NCBI RefSeq assembly: GCF_027922365.1
Contig: NZ_BSFN01000008.1
Span: 180,424 to 244,423, forward strand
Direction of reading: 5' to 3'
Source: Pseudomonas turukhanskensis
GTDB lineage: Bacteria; Pseudomonadota; Gammaproteobacteria; Pseudomonadales; Pseudomonadaceae
DNA: 64,000 bases
The notes below the pieces were generated by a model. The model saw only the letters and a program-made list of their open reading frames with translations. It was not told where the DNA came from and did not search any database. Below are positions 34,201 to 46,200 of this stretch, piece after piece; position 1 is the first letter of the stretch; each line of letters opens with the position of its first letter. The translations under genes were made by a program, and so were the position numbers.

Positions 34201-37200
34201 AGCGCCAGCATCAAAGCCCTGAGTTTCGCCCAGGTTGGGGCCTTGTCCAGCGATCAGATCGCTGCCCTGACCACTGCCCAGGTTGCCGCAATCGACGCGG
34301 CTGACCTCAAAGCATTGTCCACTGTGCAAGTTACCGCGCTGACCCAGGCCCAGGCCGCCGCGCTCAGCTCTGCGCAGCTCGGTGCGCTGGCCGTCAACCA
34401 ATTGCAGGGCTTGGAAACCGAAGACCTGGCGGTACTGACCACTGCCGCCGTCAAAGGGCTGACCACTGCGCAAATGGCCGGGTTGACCACGGCGCAAGTC
34501 GAGGCCCTGACCGTGGCTCAAGCCGCAGCCCTGAGCAGCGCTCAGGTTGGCGCTTTGACTACCGCCCAGGTTGTATCGATTGAAACGCGAGATCTGGCGG
34601 CATTGTCGACTGCCGCTATCGCTGCCATGAGCAGCAAGCAGATCGGCGCGCTCACCGTTCCTCAAGTGCAGGCGCTGAGCACTAACCAGATCCGTGCCAT
34701 CGAAACCGTTGACTTACTGGCACTGACTTCTCAGCAAGTTGGCGCTTTGACCGCCTCCCAGGTCGCCGCGCTGACCATCCCGCAATTGGTGGCGATGACT
34801 ACCGCGCAGATCGCCGCACTTTCGTCGGACTTGAGCGAAGAGCAGGAAGTTGCCCGCACCATCGGCTCGTTGACGCCTGCCCAGGTCAAAACGCTGACCA
34901 CCGCGCAGATTGCTGCCTGGAGCACTTCACATATCGCGGCGCTGAGCTCTGCACAAGTGGCGGCTATGTCTTCTGCGCAAATTCGCGCGTTCGAAACCGA
35001 AGACGTGCCGTCCTTGTCCGCCAGTGTGATCAGCGGGTTGACCACCGCTCAGGTGAGCAAACTGACGACCGCCCAAGTCGCCGCGCTGACTACTGGTCAG
35101 GTAGCTGCCATCGAGGTCGCAGATGTTAAGGTCTTGACCACGGCGCAACTGGTTGCGCTGTCCACCGAGCAGGCTGCTGCGCTGAGCTCTGCTCAAGTGG
35201 CGGCCCTCAGCACCGCGCAGATTCGTTCGCTTGAGGCCGCTGATCTGGCGGCACTGGATGTGGATGCGGTAGGAAAACTGAGCGTCGGTCAGATCGCCGC
35301 CTTGCGTACAGACCAGGTTAGCGCGCTCACCACCGCCCAGGTCGAAGCCCTTAACAGCGCACAAGTCAAAGCGCTGACCACCGCTCAAATGCAGGTGTTG
35401 AGTGCCGACCAACTGGCGGCGTTGGGCACCTCGCTTATTGCTGCACTTGAAACCGCTGACGTAGCGGCCCTGAGCACCAGCCAGGTGGCAGAGCTGTCTA
35501 CCGGCCAGGTGCGGATGCTGACCGTGGCGCAAATCGGGGCCATGAGCAGCAAGCAAATCGCGGCGTTGGACAGTGCGCAAGTGGCCGCGCTGACCACCGC
35601 TCAAATTGTTGCCCTGGGTACTGATGACGTCAAAGCACTGGGCACCGCCCAATTGGCGGCCCTGAACACCGCCCAGGTGCGCGCTCTGGAAGCGGCAGAC
35701 ATTGCTGCCCTCACCAGCGCCCATTTTGTTGCCTTGAAAACCGAGCAATTGGCCGCGCTGAGCAGCGAGCAGATTCGCGCCATTGAAACTGCCGACCTGC
35801 GCCAGCTCTCGACCGAGCAGATTGCCAGCTTAAGCTCGGCCCAGGTTGCAGCGCTGACGACCGACCAGGTTTCCAAACTGCTGACCAGCCAGATCGCCGC
35901 CCTGGAAACCCAGGACCTGGTAGCGCTGTCGACCGCCGCTATCGTCGCCTTGACCAATACCCAGGTTGCGGCACTGACCACCGATCAGGTAGCCGCGTTG
36001 ACCGTGGCGCAAATCAAGGCGTTGCAAACCGCAGACCTGGCATCGATGGATGCCGACCAGATTGCTGCGCTGACTACCCTGCAAATGACCGCCCTGAGCA
36101 CCGCCCAGGTGGCCGGCCTGACCCCTGAACAGGTCGCTGCACTGCAAACCGAAGACCTGGTCAAGCTGTCGACCCTGGCGATCAAGGCGTTGACCTCGGC
36201 TCAGGTGGCCGAATTGACCACCGCTCAATTGGCCGCCTTGAGCTCGGCGCAGCTGAGTGCGATGGACACGGCAGACCTGCGCGTATTGAGCAACGAGCAG
36301 ATTGCCGCCCTGACTGCCTCGCAAGTAGGTGCCCTGAGCACCGCGCAACTGGCCAGCCTGACTACCACGCAGATTTCTGCGCTGGAAACCGATGATGTCG
36401 TGGCCTTGAGCACCGCCAGTATCAAAGCGCTGAGCACCGCGCAAATCGTGGCCCTCAACGAAGACCAACTGGTCGCCCTGAGCACGGCGCAAGTCGCTGC
36501 ATTGACCTCGGCGCAGGTTCGCGCGCTGACGGTCAACCAATTGGCCGTGCTGGAACCGGCCGATCTGGCGGCGTTGTCCTCCGCTAATATCGCCGCCTTG
36601 CTCAGCAGCCAATTGCAAGCGCTGAGCCCGGAACAGATTGTTGCCCTGAGCAGCGCTCAACTGGTGGCGCTGAGCACGGCGCAAATCGGCTTGCTGGGTA
36701 CCGAGCAGGTAGCAGCCATCGAGGCTGTTGATCTGGTGAAATTGTCGACGGCGGCCATCAAGGCGCTCAGCTCCGATCAGGTTGCCGCGCTGACCAGCAG
36801 CCAGATCGGCGCGCTGTCCACGCAGCAGATCGCCGCGCTGGATACTGTAGACGTGGCCGTGTTGGGCCAGGAACAACTGATGGCACTGGGCAGTGACCAG
36901 GTGCGTGCGCTCACCACCGCGCAAGTAGTGGCGTTGACCAGCGACCAGGTGGCTGCCCTGTCGGCCGAACAGATTGAGGTGCTGACCACTGCACAACTGC
37001 GTGCATTGGAAAGTGCTGACCTGCGCGCGCTGACGACCGATCAGATTCTGGCGCTGACCTCGTCTCAGGTTGCCAGTTTGAGCACCACGCAAATTGCCGC
37101 GCTGACTTCCGATCAGGTGGCCGCGCTGGAGCTCGAGGACATTGGCGTTCTCACCACTGCCAGCATCAAGGCGCTGGACAGCGCTCAGGTAAATGCCCTG

Positions 37201-40200
37201 ACTACCGACCAGGTGGCCGCGCTGAGCACCGCGCAAGTGGCCGCATTGGACGCCAGCGATGTGGGCGCCATGACTACCGCGCAGATCGTGGCCCTGACCG
37301 ACGTTCAGGTGGCTGCACTCAGTTCAGCGCAATTGGCTGCACTGGGCACTGATCAGATCCAGGCGATCGAAACCGACGACCTGCAACAGCTTTCCACCAC
37401 CGCTATCCGTGGCTTGAGCACGGAGCAGACTGCTGCCCTGACCACTGATCAGGTACAGGCCCTGACGGGCACCCAGCTGGCGGCGCTGACCACCGCGCAA
37501 GTGGCCAGCTTGACCACCGAGCAGATTCAGGCGGTGAATGCCGAAGAGCTGACGCTGCTCGGTACTGCGCAGATCGTGGCGCTCACCAGCGACCAGGTGA
37601 AAGCCCTGAGCACTGAACAGGTTGCAAGCCTGAGTTCGGCCCAGGTGGCCGTACTGGAAACCGCAGATATTCTGGCGCTGACCACGCAGCAGATTGCTGC
37701 CCTGACCGAAGACCAGGTTGGCGCGCTCAAATCCGCGCAACTGGCTGCCCTGACCACCACGCAAATTCAGGCGCTGGAAGTTCAAGACTTGGCAGCACTG
37801 TCGAGTGCGGCCATTGCTGGGCTGAGTACTGAGCAGGTGCAGGCGCTGACCACCGCACAGATTGCGGCGTTGACTGAAAACCAGGTTCCGGCGCTGACTT
37901 CCGCCCAGATCGCTGTGCTGGATACCGCGCAGATTGCGGCCTTTGAAGTGGCGGACCTCACCGCATTGTCTTCGGCTACCATCGCTGGCCTTACCACTAC
38001 CCAGGTAAGTGCGTTCAACACCGCGCAAATCGCGGCGCTGACCTCTGACCAGCTCTCTGCCTTGAGCACTGACGACATGGCGGTGCTGAGCACGGAGCAG
38101 ATCGTCGCCCTGACTCAGGCGCAAGTTCGTGGCTTGACCGCTGCCCAGATTGCCGCTTTGAGCCCGAGCCAACTGGCGGCCATGGAAAGTGTTGACGTGG
38201 CCAAGCTGGCCACCGCCAGCGTTGCTGCACTGTCGTCGGATCAGATCGCCGCGTTGTCGGTTGATCAGGTTGCTGCCTTGACCGTGGCCCAGGTGGCCGC
38301 ACTGAGCACCGCTGGGCTTGAGGGCTTGAGCGCCGCGCAGATCGTCGGCCTGTCGAGCACCCAAGTGGCTGCGCTGACCGTGGTGCAGGTCGCCGCTCTC
38401 AGCACCGCACAGGTTCAAGCGCTGGAGGCCGCCGATATCGCGGTCTTGAGCAATACCCGCGTGGCGGCCCTGACCACCGAACAGATTCAGTCGCTGACCC
38501 AAGGGCAGCTGGAAGCCCTGAGCACTGCCCAGATCAAAGCCTTGGAAACCGAGGACGTGGCGGCGCTGAGCACGGCTCAGTTCGTTGGCCTGAACTCTGC
38601 GCAGATTGCTGCATTGACCACCGCCCAGGTGGCGGCGCTGACCACCGCGCAAGCGCGTGCGCTCACCGAAGACCAGATCAGGGCGCTGTTGACCAATCAG
38701 ATTGCCGCCCTGGAAACCGAGGACCTGGTGGCCTTGACCACCGACCAGCTGGCATTGCTCAGCACCTTGCAAGTGGCTGCGTTGAAGGCTGCACAAATTG
38801 CCGCACTGACCACCGCTCAGGTGGTCGGGCTGGAAGCCGGTGATGTGGCTGCCTTGACCACTGCGCAGATCGTTGCGCTGACCACCGCGCAAGCGGCGGC
38901 GCTGACCATCGATCAAGTGCAGGCGTTGCAGACTGCGCAGATCAAAGCGATGGAAACCGCTGATCTGGCCTCGCTGGCCAGTGACCGCATCGCGGCCCTG
39001 TTGACCGCGCAAGTGGAAGCCCTGAGCACCGCGCAAATCGTTGCCCTCACCAGTGGCCAGGTACAAGCCCTGACCGTCGATCAGGTGGGTGCGCTGACCA
39101 CCGCGCAAGTACGCGCACTGGAAACGGCCGACCTGGCGGCAATGAGCACCGAGCAAGTCGCAGCGCTGACCCAGAACCAGATTGGTGCGCTGAGCACCGC
39201 ACAGGTTGTTGCGCTGACCACCGCCCAGATTGAAGCCATTGAAGTGGCCGACCTGGCGGGCCTGACAAGCGCCCAGTTGCAAGCCTTGCAGACCGAAGAC
39301 CTGGCCGCCCTGACCGGCGCTCAGATTGTCGGCTTGAGCACCACACAACTGGCGGCACTGAGCACCTTGCAGGTGGCCGCATTGGGTAGCCATCAGATTG
39401 CCGCGCTCACCGATACGCAGGTCAAGTCCCTGGCCACTGCGCAGATCCGCGCCATTGAAACGGCCGATCTGCAAGCCTTGACCACCGCCCAGGTACAAGC
39501 CCTGACTACCGCCCAGGTGGTGGCCTTGAGCACCGCGCAGGTCGCCAGCCTTACCCAAACGCAGATTTCTGCACTGGAAAGTGCCGACCTGCGGGCCCTG
39601 ACCACCGCGCAGATCGTTGCGTTGACCACCGCCCAGATTCAGGCGCTGACCACCGCACAGATCATCAAGCTGACCAGCACCCAGATTGCGGCGCTGGAAA
39701 CTGCCGATTTGGCCGCTCTCAGCCAGGAGCAAGTGCTCGCGCTCAGTGGCTCGCAGCCGACGGCGCTGACCACCGCGCAAATCGCCAGTTTGCCGACTAG
39801 CCAGATTGCGTCTCTGCAAACGGCTGACCTGGTCAACCTGACCACAGCGCAGATCGTCGCGCTGACCACTGCACAGATGCAGGCACTGACGCTGGAGCAA
39901 ATCCCGGCGCTGACCATCAACCAGGTCAAAGCGCTGGAAACTGCTGACTTGGCGGCACTGAGCCCAGAACAGATTGCCAGTCTGACTGCCGGCCAGGTGG
40001 CCGCGCTTAGCACCGGGCAGATTGTGGCGTTGACCAGCGCCCAGGTGGCTGCGCTGGAATTGGCAGACCTGGCGGCATTGAGCAGCGCGCAAATTCGCGC
40101 GCTGGAAACCGCCGACCTGACGGCGCTGACCGAAGGGCAGATCATTGGCTTGAGCACCGCTCAGGTGCAGGCGCTGACCACCGCACAAGTGGCCAGCCTC

Positions 40201-43200
40201 ACCACCGGGCAGATTGCTGCGCTGGAAACCAACGACCTGCGCGCCCTGACCACCGAGCAGATCATTGCTCTGACCTCCAGTCAGCTGCAGGCGCTCAGCC
40301 CGGCCCAGGTGTCGGCGCTGCATACCGCTCAGGTTCGTGTGATCGAAACCGCTGACCTGACGGCCTTCAGCGCTGAACAGTTGGTGGCCTTGACCACCGC
40401 TCAGGTTCAGGCACTGACCACGGCGCAGCTCGTCGCACTGACCACCGCGCAGGTTCGCGCGCTGGCGCTGGATGACCTGCAGGCACTGACCACCGCACAG
40501 ATCGTGGCGCTGGAAACCGCAGACGTGGCGGCGCTCACCACCGAGCAGATCGAAGCGCTGACCACTGCGCAGATTCAAGCCCTCAACAGTGCACAGCTGC
40601 GCGCGCTGACCACCGAGCAAGTGGCCGCTCTTGAAACCGCCGATGTGGCGGCACTGACAGCGAGCCAGATCAGCAAGATGGAAACGGCGGATATCGCCGC
40701 GCTGCAAGCTGTACAAATCGCAGCGCTGACAACTGCTCAGGCGGCGGCGCTGACCACCGCGCAGATTGCCGCGCTGACCAGCGACCAGTTGGCAGCGATG
40801 CGTACCATCGACCTGGCAGCCCTGAGCACGGCACAAATCCGTGCGCTGGATGCCGCCGACCTGACCGCGTTGACCGCTGACCAACTGGTTGGCCTGCGTT
40901 CTGACCAAGTGGCCGCGCTGACTACCGCGCAGATCGCAGCCCTGGCGCCAACGCAGGTTGCAGCAATGGAAACGGCCGACCTGGTGGCCCTGGGCACCGC
41001 GCAGATTGTGGCGCTAAGCTCGGCCCAACTGGCGGCATTGAGCAGTGTGCAACTGCGTTCGTTGACGGCTGCGCAAGTCAAAGCCATCGAGACGGCCGAC
41101 CTGGCTGCACTCAGTGCGACTCAACTGAGCAAGATGAAGTCTGACCAGATCCAGGCGCTGACCACCGCTCAGTTGGTGGCCCTGACCACGGCGCAGGTCG
41201 AAGCCCTGACAACCTCGCAGATCGCGTCGCTGACCAGCAACCAGATCCAGGCGCTGGAAACCGCTGACCTCGCTGCGCTGACAGCTGCCCAGGTAATAGC
41301 GCTGACGACCGCGCAAGCCTCGGCACTGACTGCTGCTCAACTGACCAACCTGACCCTTGATCAGATCGCCGCACTGGAAACCGCGGACTTGGCGGCAATC
41401 GGTACGCTGATCATTCCGAGCCTGACCACTGCGCAGATCGGTGCGCTCAGCAACGCACAAGTGGCCGCGCTGACCACTGCCCAGATCGCCGCCATGGAAA
41501 CGGCAGATCTGGCCGCATTGTCGGTTGATCAAGTTGTCGCGATGAGTTCCGCTCAGGTAGCGGCGCTGACCACCGCGCAACTGGCGAACCTGACCACCGC
41601 GCAGATCGAAGTGCTGGAGATCGCTGACATCCGCGCCTTGAGCGATGCCCAGGTGGCCGCGCTCACCGGTGCTCAGGTGCAAGCCTTGACCCAGGCACAG
41701 GTAGCCGCGCTGAGCACCACGCAGATCCGTGCGCTGGAAACGGCTGACTTCGCCCTGCTGACCAGCGACCAACTGGCCGCATTGACCACTGCTCAGGTGC
41801 AGGCGTTGACCTCGGCGCAGATAATCGCCCTGACCACCGCGCAGGTGTCGGCGCTGGAAGCCGCCGATATTGCCGTGCTGACCAGCAGCCAATTGATCGC
41901 TCTGGAAACCGCCGACCTCGCCGCGCTTACGGCCGAGCAAGTGGCAGCCTTGACGACTGCGCAGGTAGGCAAGCTAAGCACCGCGCAAGTGCAGGCGCTG
42001 ACCACTTCGCAGATTGCGGCCCTGGAAACCGCCGACCTCTCGGCCCTCACCAATGCCCAATTGCAAGTACTCAGCACTGCCCAGGTGCGTGCCCTTAGCG
42101 TCGAGCAGATCGGCGCGCTGAGCACGGCGCAGGTGCATGCCTTGTCGACCGCCAGCATCAACGCCTTGAGCACTGCTCAGGTGGTGGCGCTGACGGGCGC
42201 CCAGGTCGCTGGCTTGAGCACCGCCCAGGTGGTTGCACTGACCACCGCTCAGGTCGCCGCGCTGGAAACGGCCGATCTGGCCGGTATGACCACAGCACAG
42301 ATTCGTGTGCTGCCGACCGCCGATGTGGCCGCTCTGACAGCCTCGCAAGTGGCGGCATTGACGACCTTGCAAGCGGGCGCACTGACCACCGAGCAAGTCG
42401 CCGCGCTGACCACCGCGCAGGTACAAGCGTTGGAAACCGTCGACCTGGCGGCGTTGAGCAGTACTCAGATCGTTGCCCTGAGCACCGACCAGGTGCGTGC
42501 CTTGACGGCCGATCAGATCAGCGCGTTGACCAGCGCCCAGGTACGTGCACTGGAGACCGCCGATATTGCGGCCCTGAGCACCGAGCAAGTGGCCGCACTG
42601 ACCACGCTGCAAGCAGCTGCGCTGACCACCGCCCAGATCGTGGCGCTGAGCACTGCCCAGGTGGCTTCGTTGGAAGCGGTTGATCTGGCGAAACTGAGCT
42701 CCACGCAGATTCGCGCGCTGGAAACCGCCGACATCGCCGCCCTGACCGCAGGCCAGGTAGCGGCATTGACCACGGCCCAGGTCGCGGCTCTGACCACCGC
42801 GCAAGTAGTGGCACTGACCACGTCCCAGGTTGAACAGTTGTCGGTCGGTCAGGTAGCCGCGCTGACCACTGCCCAGGTCGCCGCGATGGAAGCGGCCGAT
42901 GTTGCCGCGTTGTCCGACGTGCAACTGGTGGCCTTGACCACGGCTCAGGCAGCCTCGCTGACAGCCGCCCAGGTGGCAGCATTGACCCCCGACCAGATAG
43001 CGGCCATGCAGACGGCGGACTTCGCTTCGCTGTCTACCGCCGCAGTCGTCGGCTTGACCACTGCGCAAGTGGCCAACCTGACGCTGGCACAAGTCGCGGC
43101 CTTGACCACGGCGCAGATCGTCGCCATGGAAGTGGCCGACTTCGCTTCCTTGACGCCAGAGCAACTGGCCGAACTCAGCGATGCGCAAGCCAATGCCCTC

Positions 43201-46200
43201 AGCACGGCGCAAAACGCGGCGTTGAGTGGTGAGCAGTTGGCTGCGTTGAGCCCGGATGCCCTTAGCTCGGTAGACCTGGAATTCCTCGCCACGGCTGATG
43301 TTGCCTCCATGACCACCGCGCAGATTGCGGCATTGACTACCCGTCAAATCCACATTCTGGAAACCGATGATCTGGCCGCCCTGACCACCACTCAGGTGCA
43401 AGCGCTGACGACCGAGCAAGTGGTTGCCTTGACCACCGCGCAGGTCGCTATCCTGACCACCGCACAAATTGCCGCGCTGGAAGTGGGCGATTTCACCAGC
43501 CTGAGCAACGCTCAACTGGTGGCCCTGACCACGGCCCAGGCTGCGGCCCTGACGGGCGCACAACTGGCAGCACTGACCACCGCCCAGCTGCGTTCGCTGG
43601 AAGTGGCCGACCTGGCCGCCCTGAGTGCAGCGCGCATTGCGGGCCTCAGCACCGAGCAGATTGCCTCCCTGAGCGTGGCGCAGCTGCAAGGTTTGAGCAC
43701 CGCGCAAGTGTCTGCTCTGACCGACGCGCAGATTCGCGCCCTGACCACGGCACAGTTCCGCGCCATGGAAACCCAGGACCTGGCCGCACTGACCGGTACG
43801 CAAGTTGAGGCGATCGAAACCGAAGACCTGCGTGCGTTGAGCAATGAGCAGATCGCGGCGCTGACCAGCACCCAGATCGCTGTGCTGAACACCGCGCAGA
43901 TCACGGCATTGAGCACCGCGCAGATCAAAGCGTTGAGCACCCTTGATATTGCTGCGCTGACCGACACGCAACTGACCGCACTGACCAGTGCCCAGGTGCA
44001 GGCCCTGACCACGGCGCAGATTGTTGCGCTCACCCCGACGCAGCTCACCAACGGCTTCTCCGAAGCGCAGATCGCCAAGCTCACCACCGCACAGATCGAG
44101 GTGTTGACCAACGCCGACATCGCCGCGCTGAGCGAGGATCAGGTGGCGGCATTGACCACCGCGCAGACAGCCGCGCTGAGCACCGCTCAGTTCGTTAACC
44201 TGTCGGCGGTGCAGATCGCTCGCCTGGGCGTTGCCAATATCCAGGCACTGAGCTCGGCGCAACTGATCGCCTTGACCACCCTCCAGGTCAAAGCGCTGGA
44301 TGTGTCGCAGATCGGCGCGTTGAGCACGGCGCAGATCGCGCTGATGGAAACGGCGGATATTGCTGCACTGACCGTTAACCAGATCCAGCTGCTGTCCACG
44401 GCTCAGGCCGGCGCCTTGACCGTGGCGCAAGTGCAAGCACTGACCACTTCGCAGATTGCGGCGCTGGAAGGCTCGGCGCTGGCGGCTCTGTCCACCACTG
44501 CCATTCCACAACTGAGCACGGCGCAAGTAGCAGCCATTGACCAGAACCGCATCGGCTCGCTGACCACCGCACAGATCCGTGCGATGGAAACTGCTGATGT
44601 GGCAGTGCTCACGACTGCCCAGCTGTCCGGGCTGCAATTGGCCCAGGTTGCTGCGCTGACCACCGATCAGGTCGTGGCCTTGACCACCGCACAAGTGCGC
44701 GCACTCAGCTTCGACCAGATTGCAGCGCTGACCACCGCCCAGGTGGCGGCGCTGGAAATTGTCGACCTGCAAGCGCTGACCACCGATCAGGTGGCAAGCA
44801 TGGAGGCCGCCGATGTGGCCGCGCTGACCGGTGCCCAGGTTATTGCCCTGACCAGCGATCAAGTGAAAGTGCTGACCGCCGAGCAGATCCAGGCGATGAC
44901 CAAGGCGCAACTGGCGCAGATGGAAACCGCTGACCTGGCATTGCTCAGCACCAGCCAGATTCGTGCGATCGAATCGGGCGATCTGGCCGGGTTGACCACC
45001 GCGCAAGTGGTGGCCTTGACCACGGCGCAAGTGAATGCACTGACTACCGCTCAGGTTGTCGCGCTCACCACAGCCCAGGTGCAGGCACTGGAGACTGCCG
45101 ACCTGGCAGCCATGACCACCGCACAGATTCGTGCGCTGGAAACCCGTGACCTGGCATTGTTGAATTCGGCTCAGATTGCCAGCCTGACCACCGAACAGGT
45201 GGCTGCGTTGACCACCGCGCAGATTGTTGCGCTGAGCACCGAGCAGTTCCCGTGGATTGAAACCGCCGACCTCGCTGCCTTTACCACAGCGCAGATCGCC
45301 GCCATTCAAACCCGTGACTTGGCACAGCTGACCACGGCGCAAGTCGTGGCGTTGACCACCGAGCAAGTGGCAGCGCTGACCTCGGTTCAACTGGGTGCAC
45401 TGACAACCGCGCAGATTGCCAAGCTTGAGACAGCCGATCTGGTGGCGCTGACCACGGCCACGCTGGTAGGCCTCACCGCCGAGCAGGCAGCGGCGCTGAC
45501 GACCGCGCAAGTGGCCGCCCTGCTTACCCAGCAACTGGCGGCGTTGAGCACCAACGACATCGCGGCGCTGACCACGGCGCAGGTTGTTGCGTTGACCACC
45601 GATCAGGTTAAGGCACTGAGCACCGCGCAAATCGTGGCCCTCACCAGCACCCAGGTGGCTGCGCTGGAAACCGCCGATCTGGTGGAACTCAGCACGGCGC
45701 AGATCGTTGCGCTGGAAACAGACGACATTGCCGCTCTTACCACCGCCCAGGTTGTTGCTTTGACCACCGAGCAGGCGGCTGCGATCAGCTCCGCGCAATT
45801 GGCGGCACTGAGCACTGCCCAATTGGTAAAACTGGAAACCGCTGATCTGGCCGCGCTGTCGGCAGCCAGCATTGCCGGTCTGACCACAGCCCAGGCGGCG
45901 GCACTGACCACCGCGCAAGTGGTGGCCTTGACCACAGCGCAATTGCAGGCCGTGGAAACCCGCGACCTCGCCGCCATGACCACGGCGCAGATCCAGGCGC
46001 TGACCAGCGACCAGTTCCAGGTGCTGACCGGTGCGCAGATCAAGGCCTTGACCAGCTCGCAAGTGCAGGCCATGGAAACCGCTGACCTGAAGGCGCTGAC
46101 TACCGCGCAGATTCAGGCCATGGATGCCACCGATCTGGCACTGTTGACCACGTTGCAGATGGCGGCGCTGACCACCACGCAAGTCGAGGCGCTGACTACC